Shown: one piece after another, positions 28,260 to 42,245 of the stretch
Layout: every line of letters begins with the position of its first letter
How positions within the stretch are numbered: the first letter of the stretch is position 1
From: Phymorhynchus buccinoides
Lineage: Eukaryota > Mollusca > Gastropoda > Neogastropoda > Raphitomidae
Reading direction: 5' to 3'
DNA: 64,000 bases
Assembly (NCBI GenBank): GCA_017654935.2
Contig: CM065680.1
Span: forward strand, 31,569,406 to 31,633,405
The notes under the pieces: generated by a model
Told to the model about the DNA's origin: nothing
Seen by the model: only the letters and a program-made list of their open reading frames with translations
The model's database searches: none
Program-made: the position numbers and the translations under genes

Positions 28260-29564
28260 CACAGATCCCCCCTGAGATAGGCCTCCTCTAAACTTTCAGG
28301 GACAGGGAGGAAGAGTTAGAAGTTGATTTAATGCCGACAATATCCCTCGCCGACGTTAAAGAGAAAGATGTGGAGACAGTGAGACCGATGTTGATCTGCC
28401 AGATTTTCTCACACCTTCAGGTGGCAGTGGACTGCGGTGATCCTAATTGTGAAGAAGAAGAAGAAGAAGAAGAAGAAGAAGAAGAAGCGATTTGCCGTGA
28501 AGATAGTTTGTAGCTTTCCATAGTTTACTAGTTACAGGTGTGTCGATCGCTCATTTTATGATTTGTTTGTTCCCGAGCGAAGCAGCAGGAACTATTGTTT
28601 TTGTTTCGTCCGTGGTCCGTCCGTCCGTCCGTGCGTGCATGTGTCCATCTGTCCTAGCTCGACCGCGAGGGAACGTTGCACCTACCCGAGTTTTATTGTT
28701 TTCAATTTTGTGCTGTTTATGCCTACTAGTTTTCAAAAAATATTATGACATGAAAGGGAGAAGGTGGGCACATCAAGAACTTTTTGAAAGTTGCCTTATA
28801 TCAGAATTGATTATCTACTGTACCTATATCATGCTGAGAAAAGAACAAACAAATACAAAAGAAAGAAAGACAAAAGGAAGAAAGAAACGAAGAGACAAAC
28901 AAATGAAATTACCTATTCGAATGCAGACACCCTACCTTCTTAATAATTATGTCGGCAAGGTAATTTCGCTTTGTTATTAGCATAGTGGTCTCGCATACGC
29001 ACCCATAATTTGTTTATAATCTACGCTTTAATATTAATGTCGACTACGCCTTCCCGATGGTTTTGCCCACAAGTGAGGTCAACATAGTACTAGCCCGGAA
29101 CACGTGCGACTCACTACCTTTGACGGGCATCTTTTTCCGAATGTTCGAAAAGAAGAAGATGATGAAGAAAGAAGGAGGAGGGGAGGAGAGAGCAGGAGGG
29201 GGAGAAGGAGGAGGAGGAGAAGAAGAAGAAGAAGAAGAAGAAGAAGAAGAAAGATAGAGGAAGCATTATGATGAAGCAGATGACCGACATGCATTTTATA
29301 CTGAGTGTGCCGTTTCCCAGTTGTCCTGAGGGCCTTCTGACCAAGAGTAGGGACATACATTGGGTAAATCTTTTTTTTAAATTTTATATTACAAACACAA
29401 TTACTGCAAGTTTCGAGAATAGCTAGTCGGGCACGACTGACGAACGCACAAATGAACAGAATGGGGATTATGGAAAACTGAGCAGAAAAACATATTGATT
29501 GTGAAACCATGCATATAACTGAAAATTTCCACAATCACAAAGCATATGCTAAAATCACACAGTG

Positions 29565-29596
<32 letters not shown>

Positions 29597-29624
29597 GACG
29601 CACGCACGCGCGCACGCGCGCGCA

Positions 29625-29677
<53 letters not shown>

Positions 29678-30188
29678 TCTGTTGTCGACCTGAAACAGAT
29701 TGAGGTCAACAACAACTTCACCCCAAAGACGACTTCCCTCAGACTAGACAATAGCAACAGAAGAAAATCGAACTAAATTATTGCCACATCTGTTTTCTCT
29801 CGCGCGGGAGACCTGCGCACCATTTTAACCCACAAAACGCGTTTCTCCTCTGTCATTCACTAGTGCCCCCCCCCCCCCCCCTCCCCCCCCCCTCTCCCTC
29901 TCACTCAGACTTTCACCACCCCATCTCCCTCGCCCCATCTTTCTCGGCTCTTTTTTTGTAGTCCCAGGTCTATTATATAGAACGAGGGACGTTGCAACTG
30001 GAGCGAGGGTCTCGACTGCGTGTCTGCAATATGAACAAAAATGTGTTCAAAGGCAAGGCCATCTTCTACTTTACGCACGCATCCCCGCCCCCGCCCCCAC
30101 CCTCAAACTTTTGCATTGAAAATGTTCACTGAGAAGCAGCATTCTGTCATTCTCATGAAATAACGGGATAGGGTTATGATCAGCCTAA
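28260..30188. other. Low-complexity and unique DNA without recognised gene
   Basis: (GAA)n at 28450-28488 and 29217-29253, (AC)/(GC)n at 29566-29676, and a C-run at 29867-29892. No supported coding region. Confidence 0.5.
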
Positions 30189-30335
30189 GGTCTCTGTACA
30201 CGTGAACATTTTTCACTCTTTCCCCATGGCAACACAGTGATATGTAAGTCATATTATGACTGGCCTATCGCTGTGTTGCCATGGGGAAAGACTGAAAAAT
30301 GCTCACAGATATATTGAGACCATTATGATCACTTT
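30189..30335. mobile_element. Palindromic element GGTCTCTGTACACGTGAAC
   Basis: Arms AAGGTCTCTGTACACGTGAA...CCATGGCAACACAGTGATA and the near-complement, centred on TCATATTATGACTGG. Matches the basic unit at 4497-4640. Confidence 0.78.
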
Positions 30336-32283
30336 CATGAAACTGAAAGAAACAGACTTTGAGATGTAGGGTCATAAACATGAGGGGTGTCTATGTCTAA
30401 AGCACAACTGTGCCTAAAAATGTGTTCTAATCGATCCAGCCTAAAGTACTGAGCCGACTTGGCAGAAATACCTCCAGCGTTACAACGATGGCGCACGTTG
30501 TGTCTTGTTGACCCAAGGATCCAATTCTAAGAGGGATGGGGTGAGGGTGGGGAGGACGGGGGTCAAAGGATGTCAAAAAGTTGGGTTCTTTTATTTTTGC
30601 ATTTCAAGATGCAAGCATTCGGGCCTGTGACGAAACCAGTCACCTGACTCAGCAGGACCACAAGTCCCAGCTGTCAATCAAAGCCGCTGATGTGCCTGAT
30701 TGGTCCGTAGTTGTTACAGTGAGCTCAGACAAGTCATAATGCTCAGTCAGGGCTTCTGAAAACGTAGAGATTGTGCGTATTTACGCACTGGAGCTCTCAA
30801 ATCACCCCCTAGAATGTCAAACCCTGCGTGAGATTTACCCTTTAAAATCGCAAGAAGGGGGTGATGTGACGCATTAAAACGATGATTTATGCGTTAACAT
30901 AGTGAAATAGAAACACCCGAAGGTGCTGATGGGACGCAGAGATGCACCAGCTACGCCCGTCCTATCAACGCGAGAGCAGCCCTGCCCCAGCCTTGGAAGT
31001 CCGTGTTGTGTTACTGGGGAGCAGGCACACACGGGACATTCCATTAAGTATACAAGGCACATAGCTACTCCCGGCTTGGTGACCATCGGATACGATACAA
31101 AGGAGTCCTTGCGAAATGTCCCCATGGGTGTACCGGTCCGTTTTTCATGACTGCAGAGCCCACAGTAAGATATCGCGATTTGCTCATTTAAATAATCTGC
31201 TAGGCCAAACTAGGCTACTGCCACAATGCGGAGTCGCTAACATAGATCTAAAATTCTTAAAAGATCGTGCAGAAACTGTCAAAACGCACTAAGCATCAAA
31301 AACTCATTGTTCATTGGTATACCCTTTTCTCAAAATCCAATAAAAATCGTTTCAAATACTTGATATTCATTTCGTCAACATGCCACCAGTCTGACAAGTG
31401 TTAAACAAAACTTGAAGACAAAGAAGAAGAAACATGTTGTTCGTCAAAAACAAACACAAAAAAGGTGTATGAGTGAATAGAGTGTGTTGTGTGCACGTGT
31501 GCATGTACGTGCGCGTGTGTGTCTGCGTGCCTACTAGGAAGTAGGGTCTTGACCTTTTAACATTTGAAACTGGGGGTGAAAATACCCCTTAAAGCTGTAA
31601 GCAGTTAGTCCTTTCAGAGAAAGGAAAATCAGAAGCCATGTCAGTAGCTGGCTGGTGTGCTAGATGGATGACAGAACCCCCCCCCCCCCCCCCCCTCCCC
31701 CTCTCTCTCCTCTCTGATATAAAAAAAAACAACCCAAAACTTTCAATGCATGCTTTACTGTCATTGATTTACAAAATATTTGAGAGTACTTGAATATGGC
31801 TTGCCATCCTGTTTTCCGCTTTTTTTTTGCTTTTTCTTTCGCGATACAACAATGCCACAGAGCGTTGATGTACGCAAAGGCTTGATTGGCTGGAATTGAA
31901 TGACAAGAACGGGGGAAGAAGAAGAGAAAGACATCGGTCTGTAAAGCCGTGGCAGGCAGGACCCACACACTCTGCCACAGTGGTTCTCTATACTCTGAGC
32001 TCATTTGCTACTTCAGTGCCTGCGATTAGCTTTGCTGGAGAGAAAATAAAAACTATGGAAGATTCAGCACCCGGTTCTTGTTAGCTTTTAATGGACTTTT
32101 TTTTTTGCGGAAACCTTTTTTCTTTTTTTGTCAGATCTTAGGACATCAAACGTGGGAATGAAACCCGCGTGAACGTGCGTCTGGGGTGAGAACGAGCGAC
32201 TTAGGGGAGTCAATGTATTATTAAGTTTTTAGAGGGAGTGTTTTGATTGAGTGCACGAGCCTAGCATTTATTTCAGTTTCTCG

Positions 32284-32286
<3 letters not shown>
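30336..32286. other. Unique DNA, no recognised gene
   Basis: Holds the dispersed repeat at 30905-30995 and a C-run at 31677-31695. Contains CTGTCAATCAAAGCC near 30670, a TGTCAATCA core as bound by PBX/MEIS-type factors, by pattern only. Confidence 0.45.
30905..30995 (+). repeat. Dispersed ~100-bp repeat, + copy
   Basis: AAxACACCCGAAGGTGCTGAT, GCAGAGATGCACCAGC and TATCAACGCGAGAGCAGCC match the complement of 22975-23075. Confidence 0.7.
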
Positions 32287-33210
<924 letters not shown>

Positions 33211-33404
33211 CAGTTTCCTTCTTCGAAGAAATAATGTTTTACGCCCTCTTTGGCCTTTCGGCCATGTGGGGCAGTGTTTCCTTCCTCTCGCAAATCAGCA
33301 TCTTTAATTTTTATTTATCGATTTTTTTTTTCGTTTTCTCTTTTCTTTTCTCTCCCATCATGTAGCACGAGGTGTGTGTGGTGGTGGTGGGGGTGTGGGG
33401 GTGG

Positions 33405-33433
33405 GGGGTGGGGGGGGGGGGGGGGGGGGGGGC
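33405..33433. repeat. G-rich run
   Basis: GGTGGGG then about 20 consecutive G on the + strand. Confidence 0.9.
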
Positions 33434-33880
33434 TTCCTCAGACAGAACAGGCCCTTAAAAACAAAATGGGAAGAGCAAACACAGGCTACACCCAGCAAGA
33501 GGAGAGAGACTGGCGAACCCGGAGAGGCGATGTGTGTCGATCAAGCAGCGGCCTGAAAGGGTCGGTGACGATGCCCCCCCAGGCCCTCTCGGTTCTGTTT
33601 GAGCAATCCACGGAGCCTTGCTACCGCTTCTGATTCAGTGAACAGTCCTCAACCCCGGAGCAGTTGAAAAACGCGACTTTTCGAAAAGCGCGATCCAAAA
33701 AGCGCGAAGTACAAACCATATACGAAAAGCCGCGCGAACTTGTAATGGCAAAAAGCGCGAACTTAGTTTGTCGAAGTGCGAAGTTTTTAAACAGCATTTG
33801 GTGACTCCTACGCGAGGAAAATTCAACAAAACCGGAGAGAGACGCTTGACGCTTTGACTGTTTAATGTCATTAACAAAAT

Positions 33881-33884
<4 letters not shown>

Positions 33885-33970
<86 letters not shown>

Positions 33971-34003
33971 GTTTTTACATGTGGAGGAAATTGCCTGTTA
34001 GGT

Positions 34004-34077
<74 letters not shown>

Positions 34078-34115
34078 AGAGAGAGAGGGGGGGGGGGAGA
34101 GAGAGAGAGAGAGAC
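33885..34115. repeat. (AG)n and (GT)n microsatellites
   Basis: AG at 33889-33967, GT at 34003-34016, AG with G-runs at 34017-34113. Confidence 0.96.
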
Positions 34116-34305
34116 TTCAGACTTCAGATGTTTAATATACTTTGGCCATTGACCCATGTACAACACATTTACACAAACACACACAAAAATAACAGACAAA
34201 ACAGGAACAAAACAAAAATAAACACACATAATTATACTAACCGCTAAGCAAACACAAATAGTAGAGAAACAATACACAACAAGGGCGTCGCCGAGCGGCA
34301 GACAT

Positions 34306-35275
34306 GTCCGTCACCAGCAATGCCACGCACTTGCGACACCCCGTAGAGTGTCACATCCTGACACAAAATTGGAAGGGATTCTGTCTTCTAGTTCACGAGA
34401 TACAGCTTGAAGAAGAAACATATAGCGCAAAGAAGGAAATTTCGGTTTTCAAGGTCACACTTAAAGGTCAAGGTCAGCATGGTGATAATTTATGCTCGGA
34501 TGTTTTCTTCTCTAGGGTATACAGTACCACACACAATCTGAAGCGCTTCTGTCAAGTACCAATGTGGAAAATAATATGGCTTAAAACCCAATGTGTAGAC
34601 CCCTACCACTTTCAAGGCCTACGGATCGCCCGGACCGTGACCTTGACCTTGATCGGTATGCCACCATCAGAACGGGCATAAGCCAAAGTACCTTCATGCC
34701 AAATTTAAAGACTCTAACACTAACGGTGTGGGAGTTATGGCCCCTGAAAGATTTTCGGTTTTCAAGGTCGTACGCCAAGGTCAAGGTCACGACGGCAATA
34801 TGGTTTGCGCGGATGCCTTCCTCTCATGGTGACACACCAGCACACACAATTTGACGTGATTCTGTCAACCCGTTCGAAAGATATCCTTGGGACAGACAGA
34901 AGGAGAAAAAAATGACCCTCCGATTTTCAGGCTCCAGCGATCTTTTTGACCTTGACCTTGACCTTGATCGGTATGCCATCATCAGAACGGGCATAAGCCA
35001 AACCACCTTCATACCAAGTTTCAACATCCTATGTTGATCGGTGCCCGAGATATGGCTAAAAATAGAGTTTCGGTTTTCAAGGTCGTACGTCAAGGTCAAG
35101 GTCATGACGGCAAAATGGTTTGCGCCGATCTCTTCCTATTAAGGAGGCACACCTTCACACAAAATTTGACGCGATTCGGTCAAGCGGTTCGGGAGATATC
35201 CTTGGGACAGACAGAAAAGAAAAAAGAAAAAAAATACAAACCAGCCAATCGCAATAGTCCGTCTTGGTGACGGAC
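34306..35275. repeat. Tandem ~320-bp repeats bounded by inverted GTCCGTCACCA
   Basis: A unit containing TTGATCGGTATGCCAxCATC, GAACGGGCATAAGCCAAA, TTTCGGTTTTCAAGGTCGTA and GATATCCTTGGGACAGACAG occurs twice (about 34632-34905 and 34955-35215), with a third diverged part at 34380-34560. GTCCGTCACCA at 34306-34316 and TGGTGACGGAC at 35265-35275 bound the block. No protein frame is conserved between units. Confidence 0.7.
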
Positions 35276-35817
35276 TAACTCTGAGAAGAGCATGAAGTGC
35301 TAGAACAAATTGATTGTACAGTTTGATTACCAGAGTTACTGAGGAATCTGCTTCTTAAATCAGAGTACAGAGAACATATTAAAAGGAAGTGGTGTTCATT
35401 TTCAATGACATTCTTGCAATAAACACAATATCTGTTTACTGGGGATTCACTGCATCTGTGCAAGTTGTTATTTAAAGGAAATGCGCCCAAACGTAATTGA
35501 GACAGTGCTACACGGAAGCAAGATATGTCAACTTGAGAAAAGTATTGTTCAATTTCAAACGTTGATTTAAAAGAAGTATATAACGCGTACCTTTCCTTGT
35601 TTCTCATTGCAGAAAACCAATCTTGAGCATACATTCGTCTTTGTTTAAACATCTTCAAAAATAATTTAGCATCACCTACTCCTTGCGAGAGCCAAACAAA
35701 GTGGAACCCTGATGTACTAAGAATTTCCTTAACTCTACTAGCCCAACATGTCTTGTTGTTTTCATCCACATTAACTAACATTTTATAGGCCTGATTAGGT
35801 AATCGATCCTGACCCAT
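35275..35817 (-). pseudogene. C-terminal fragment of a non-LTR retrotransposon ORF2
   Basis: 180 residues including FRVALSQLRLGAFPLN and a CCHC-type pattern C-x2-C-x7-H-x4-C (YCVYCKNVIENEHHFLLIC). Such a C-terminal zinc knuckle follows the RNase H or reverse-transcriptase region in several non-LTR clades. No reverse transcriptase is present. Upstream (higher coordinates) the fragment runs into a long (AG)n tract at 35825, so it is 5'-truncated. Confidence 0.75.
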
Positions 35818-35821
35818 ACCC

Positions 35822-36004
<183 letters not shown>

Positions 36005-36455
36005 GTTTTTACATCGAATACAAGGAGGCAAAACAATCGACCATGATTCGCGCTTTCTGTTGTTCACATTCGCGCTTTTCATACGCTCGCGCAAAGATAT
36101 TTTTTTTTAGAGTCGCGCTTTTTGGATGCAGCCCTGAACCCAGTCTTTAGGAATCGAAGCCGAGTTGGGTGGGTACTGGAGTTTCTCCGTCCTCTTCCAC
36201 GAATAGATAAATAAATAAACATTTAAAAAAAAAGATTACATATAGCTTTTCTACAGCTATATCATATGCAAACTCCTGCTAAAAGATTTATTATTAGGCT
36301 TTTCTCAAGCAGTGTTCAATGGAGAGTTGAGCGAAGCAAGGGAGAAGACCGCTACTTCATCACAGCTTCCCTCCACCTCGGAAAAGTGTCTCTTTACTGC
36401 AGCTTAGCTCCCCTGACGATGACTGACGGGCGAGTTGGACAATCAAGGAGCAGCG

Positions 36456-36590
<135 letters not shown>

Positions 36591-36929
36591 GGCCCTTCTG
36601 TGTTAGCACAAGCAAACTGACATGGCGAGGAATATTGAGTTTTTAGTAACGAGGCCCATTACAGTAGTCAGAGTTCTTTACAAAGTAGCCGCTGTCTCTC
36701 CCATTCACTTCGCCGACCTCCGTCCCTTCCTTGTTTCCTTATCCACTCCCACCCCTAAGTACTCCCACCTCCCCATCGCCTTCTACGCTTCTTTCAGTTA
36801 GCACCTCTCTCATTTCTAAACAATTGTTCGGGTTCAAAGGATACTCTTGAGTGACACCTCTAATGATGAAAATGCACAGAAGTCAACAACAACAACAACA
36901 ACACATTTATCGGATGATAATAAAGAAGA

Positions 36930-37109
36930 TACAGTGGAACCTCCCTTATAAGACCTCCCATTATAAGACTCCCTCCCATATAAGACCTACTTATCTGAGA
37001 CATTGCCCTTCTTTGTAAGTGCTAAAATTACCTCCCTTATAAGACCCCTCCCTTATAAGACCTCATTTTGGATGATTTTTGAAGGTCTTATAAGGGAGGT
37101 TCCACTGTA
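36930..37109. mobile_element. TA-flanked CAGTGGAACCTCCC MITE, copy 1
   Basis: 180 bp with ends TACAGTGGAACCTCCCTTAT and complement, and several internal CCTCCCTTATAAGAC repeats. TA ends suggest a Tc1/mariner-like non-autonomous element. Confidence 0.85.
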
Positions 37110-37295
37110 ATTATAAAGCACACGTGCATAATATTGCCTCCTCTTCTCAGATGTTTTTTGTTGTTGTTTTCCTTAATACAATATGTATGAGGTCAGATGG
37201 ATGTGATAGCACCTGACATTTGCTTTCCTATAAATATATGACCAACTAGCAATTACCCGGTGCCGCTTTGCGCCCCCCCACCCCACCCCCATTTC

Positions 37296-37366
37296 AACCC
37301 AGCCCTCCAGAATAGCATTCACCTTCTCTGCTGTCTGGAAGTCATAGTCGGACACAACTGATTAGC
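37296..37366. repeat. Dispersed repeat GTCGGAAACGACTGACTGG, diverged copy
   Basis: CCTCCAGAATAGCATTCACC ... GTCTGGAAGTCATAGTCGG ... ACAACTGATTAGCGC. Confidence 0.6.
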
Positions 37367-37812
37367 GCGCGCACAAACACACACACACACATCGTTTTCT
37401 TCTAGAGCAAGGGCAAAAACCCTAAAAACTGCAGCGAAATTGACCAGTTAGTTACCGGTTAGTTCCCTTTGTTTCTGTTACGTCTCTCTGTAACACTTCC
37501 TTGGCCGAATACCTGGCCCAGCTTTCCAGAATGGCCGACAAAATGTGTTTGACTGCATTCCCAAGACGACGCTAAAGTCGTCATTAAAGAATTACTTTAC
37601 TTCCAATCGTTCAGCTTCACCATCATTCAAAAGCTGCGAAAATGGTAGTTCCGCGAAGAACAGAGGTGTCTGAAAGCATGGGGCGTAGCATCCGGGTCAG
37701 GTACTCAGGCTAGAGCCTGACCACTTTTTTCGCTAAAAAATACGCGCGTGCGCACACACACACACAAACTAAAAAAATTATAGGTAAGCCATCATTACTT
37801 TAAACAAATGCT

Positions 37813-37886
37813 TGCCCAGCCTGCCAGAATAGCATCTGCCTGACTGCTACTGGCAGCCATGGTCAGAAACGACTGACTGGCATACA
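37813..37886. repeat. Dispersed repeat GTCGGAAACGACTGACTGG, copy 3
   Basis: CCTGCCAGAATAGCATCTGC ... GGCAGCCATGGTCAGAAACG ... ACTGACTGGCATACATAC. Confidence 0.7.
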
Positions 37887-38029
37887 TACATGTATACATG
37901 TGGGTGCGTGGGGTGATGACCAGGGGGTGCAGTTGGAGTGGTGATCGAATCGACGGTCACACTCAAGGGTTGACTAAAGAACAAACAGCATGGATAGCAA
38001 ATTCACATCGTATTCTCCCAGGAGAAGGC

Positions 38030-38125
38030 CCCCAGACCCCCAAAACTTGTATGGGGCTCCCCCACCCCCACCCCGACCCCCCAAATTTGTATGGGGCTCC
38101 CCCACCCCCACCCGACCCCCCATTT
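38030..38125. repeat. Two-unit tandem duplication
   Basis: TTGTATGGGGCTCCCCCACC occurs twice, at about 38048 and 38087, with C-rich spacers. Confidence 0.75.
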
Positions 38126-38541
38126 CAGCCTGACCTCTTCTACAAGACTTGCTACGTCCCTGGAGAAATATGGACTGATTTTTAAAAACAACCAAAAAGG
38201 GGAAAAAAGACGATGCGTGGGGACAGGGCCTGAGGCCTGAGGAGGAGGTGGAATGAGAATGGGTTTGGGGGGTGGGGATAGGAAGAGGTGATGGTGGGAG
38301 GAAAGGGAGGGGGTGGGGGTGGGGGCATCAGTGTGCGGGATACAAAGGGGCAGCACTCAAGGAGCTCCGAGGGGAACAAATTGCTCTCCATACAACCAAA
38401 ATAGGATTAATAGCTGTAAAACACAACAGGCAAATTGTCACCTCTGTCCCCTTCGTCGACTGGCCCCGATGAATTGTGAAGCTGTGTCCACAAAGGAAGC
38501 CGTGCCTTGTTTGAAAGGAAGCAGACTTGAAAAGGAAGCAG

Positions 38542-38676
<135 letters not shown>

Positions 38677-38699
38677 CACAGACACACAGTCAGAGACAG

Positions 38700-41110
38700 A
38701 CAGAGAGACAAAAATATATTTTGAGAGTTACTACAACACAGCATAATTATGCTACTATCACATATGTATTCAAATCCTATGCCCAAGCACACCATTGCTG
38801 TTTGTGCTCTCTTTTTTTAAGCAGAAACAAACATCATATAGATCTAATAAAGGTTTTTTTATATTAAAATGCCAAATCACACCTACCTTGACTGTCACTG
38901 GTACAATTATATAAAAAACATGTATGTGATCGTGTAATGCTTAAAAAAAAAATCAGCTGCAGTATACTCCCAATGAGCAAACATGCACACACAAAACTAA
39001 CACATAGGACATACGGTTTTGTTTTTGCAATGGTAATTATGGTGTGGCGAAGAGATCAATACATTACAAGTTTTAATTGAAGACACACATGATAAAACGA
39101 ATAAAATTTGTGATACAATTCGAGGATCAATAACAAAAAAATATTAAACTCTGATCAACAGTAATTAAAACTTTTCAGACAAGGATTTCTTAGTTTTATA
39201 AAGGTGCCACATAGATGTCAATGTGTCTGGTTATTAAGCATTACAGTGTACGTTCTGATGGTTTTGTGTAAGTTACAATCTTGGCGCTTTGCTACGATAC
39301 TATGTTTTTGTTACTTGTATATAATTATGTAGGTGTGCATATTATATTCTAATGGATGATAGATACGCATATACTTCAATGTATAAGTTTACTCCGGATA
39401 TTGTATGGGGACAAAGAAAACTTGATCTAAGAAATAGCAATTCATTTTTTTAAAATACAGAAAAGAATGAAGAGGGGAGGTAGAGAAAAAAATCAAGACT
39501 GACCCCGAAAAGAAGGGATAGTTGAGTATCTGTGCAAAAAATGAACAACGTGGTGGCCGTGGGGTGCAAATGAGAGGGAGGGGGAGAGGCGGGCAAGTGA
39601 TTGACCTGTATCGGAGGGTCAACAGAGGTTTGACGTGGACGAAAAAGGCACAAGTTGGATGCCCAAAGCCAATCAATTCTGCATGTAGCGATAACAATTA
39701 GCCTAATGCTATCCTAAGCTGAAAGAAAAACAACAAACTCAGGGTAATAACTTCATTAGTAAGCTCTCTACCACTGGCCACTGTAAAGGGAAAACAACCG
39801 GGCCGATCCCAGGGATCGGGTCTTTCTCGCCAGAAAAGCTCTGCCTCGCGGTGGCTCGCACAACAGGGAACAAAGAAGGGCGGAGCCGTCTCTCTCGCCA
39901 GCTGTGATTCAAATCTATACCTATATAATTTTATCATATAGGTAGGCCTATAGATAGCAGCAACAGTCTGCATCTGCATCGCGGTAGGCCTACGTCGGCA
40001 GGAACCGTCGTTGTTATTGTCTTTGTTTTCTACCCCAATAATTAAGTGATCTGGCATGTAATTTTATACGGTGTAGGCATCACACTTTGAATGCATAGCC
40101 TACAAGCTTTCTGTTAATACATAATTAAATCGTTTACTTCGCGGGGAAAATGAAAAGAAAACAAGAAGAACTTGAACGATGGAGCCAAGAAGAAAGATAG
40201 GCCTAGTTCCTTTTGGTGAAAGAAAGGAAACAAATGGCAGAAGACCGATAAATTGACAGCTATATTTGCAGATGTGTCATGAGTGACACATTTCCGGGTG
40301 TATTCAGGCTACCAGTGCACAAGAAAGGAACTTGAGAAAAGAAAGAAAGATCGTTCCTTTTGATGAACTTGAAGAAAGGGTGGCAGAAGACGATTGCAGA
40401 TGTGTCATTAGTGACACATTTCCGGGTGTATCGAGGCTGCTAGTGCCACAAACTAGCATTCAGACAATCTTCGCAGTTCATTAATTGCCTTGAACCAAAG
40501 AAATACAACAAGTTGGCTTCTCTGAGAGGGAGGAGACTTAGATAACGCATCTTCGTGGATCCTCCCTCCATTGCGTCGTCTGCGTCGGGAACAACTGTGG
40601 GCGTTACTTCCCTTTGTTGATCAAATGTTGTCGCCTTTTCGGCTTTCCCCTGTCAAACACGTGAAGTGCGGTGTTTGCCAAGTTGTGTCATGAAGGACAG
40701 AGAAGTCACTTCAGTTCTGTTCGAAAGGTGGGCGGGATTTTAGACATCGTAATTTGAAAAGATATGGTAGGAGGAATACCCTCGTCATGGACAATCGACG
40801 ATTACCCAATCGACTTAGGATTGATGGAAAAAGCACATGCTTATCTTTTCTATCAAAATTTAAAAAAGCTGTGACTTAGCGGGCCTGTGACTTAGCGAGC
40901 CTGTGACTTATAAGTTAACTGTGACTTTGATTTTTAAAAATAATATATACTTATCTGTATTGTTAAAAAAATCGGGAATTTACTGGTGTTGCACTGCCTC
41001 CAGGATCGTTCCCACCATCTTAATTATCTACTAATGTCCCACTGATGATGTGTGTCTGTTCCAGACCGGAGGACGTTAAACAGATTTTCATTCAATTATT
41101 TCTGTAAGCA
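38700..41110. other. AT-rich DNA without recognised gene
   Basis: The only structured part is the duplication at 40205-40445. No supported coding frame. Confidence 0.5.
40205..40445. repeat. Two-unit duplication containing GTGTCATxAGTGACAC
   Basis: Units from GTTCCTTTTGGTGAA (40207) and GTTCCTTTTGATGAA (40353) each contain GGCAGAAGACxGAT and GCAGATGTGTCATxAGTGAC then ACATTTCCGGGTGTAT. Confidence 0.75.
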
Positions 41111-41219
41111 TAGCATTCGTCTCATGGGCAAATTTGACTGAACTTTTCTTTATTTCATGAGATAATTGGGGTGGGCTTCTTACCCGCCCATGCGCTTTTT
41201 ACCCCGTCTTCCCCTACTA
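41111..41219. mobile_element. GGGGAAGACGGGG foldback MITE, right half
   Basis: Only the right arm, from TAGCATTCGTCTCATGGGC to the CTTCCCCTA terminus. It lies 30 bp from a complete copy. Confidence 0.85.
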
Positions 41220-41248
41220 AATGTAAATTATTACACACTAACACCCTT

Positions 41249-41467
41249 TAGGGGAAGACGGGGTAAAAAGCGCATGGGCGGGTAAGAAGCCCACCCCAAT
41301 TATCTCATGAAATGAAGCAAATTTCAGTCTCATTTTGCCCATGAGACGAGCGTTAATGTCTAGCATTCGTCTCATGGGCAAATTTGACTGAAATTTTCTT
41401 TATTTCATGAGATAATTGGGGTGGGCTTCTTACCCGCCCATGCGCTTTTTACCCCGTCTTCCCCTAC
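41249..41467. mobile_element. GGGGAAGACGGGG foldback MITE, copy 3
   Basis: Complete ~219-bp copy with both arms and TA-type ends. Confidence 0.88.
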
Positions 41468-41569
41468 ATATGAAATAGGAACACTTTGATGTTGCAAAAG
41501 GATATTCTTGGTGATCTGTGGGCGATTCTGGAAAAAAAAAGTGTTTCAGCACTGGGAATGTTTACACTG

Positions 41570-42180
41570 GGTGCGGTTGGCCCAAGGGGCCTCGTACACA
41601 GTTCATGCGGAAATCAAACCCGTAAATAAGTTTTTAAAAAAGAAGAGTAAAAATTTACGGACACGTGCGCAAATCTTTTCCCTTCTTTCTTTTACTTATT
41701 AACGGATTGCGCACGGCGGGTTTCCGCGGCACGGAATCTCCGCATGTATGTGTACGTACCCTAAGGCCTGGTACATAGTACATCCGGATTTTCCACGCGG
41801 AAATAATCAATAAGGCCGTATACACATACACGCTGATGTTCCGTGCAGAAACGCACGCACAATCAGTAAATAAGTAAAAGAAAGAAGAAGAAAAATAAGC
41901 GGACGTATCCGTAAGGCCGTGTACACATTAGACGCGTAAGTTCCATACGGAAACCCCGGTAAGTGAAAGCAGAGATTCAGTAGGGGAAATTCGGACACGT
42001 GCGCAAATCGTTTCCCTTTTCTCTTTGACTTATTTACGGATTGCGCACGGGTTTCCGCGCGGAATCTCCGCATATATGTGTACACGACCTATTTCCGTAT
42101 TTTTTTCCCTTCTCTCTTTTACTTATTGATTATTTCCGCGCGGAAAATCCGGACGCCGACGGTACTGTGTAGCAGGCCTT
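41570..42180. repeat. Cluster of GCGGAAACC / GTACACAT inverted repeats
   Basis: AAGGCCxTGTACACAT, CGCGxAAGTTCC, GCGGAAACC, GTGCGCAATCCG and TAAATAAGTAAAAG recur in both orientations at least four times. Related pieces flank the poly-C tract at 18893-18934 and 19136-19170. Confidence 0.65.
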
Positions 42181-42245
42181 AGTAAAAGGAAGAAGGAAAA
42201 AAAAACCAAGCGCGGATTCGCAATCGTTTATGGCGTGCGACAATT

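Noticed and set aside
28540..28980. 146-codon frame
   Set aside because: Low-complexity Lys/Arg end and no recognisable family.
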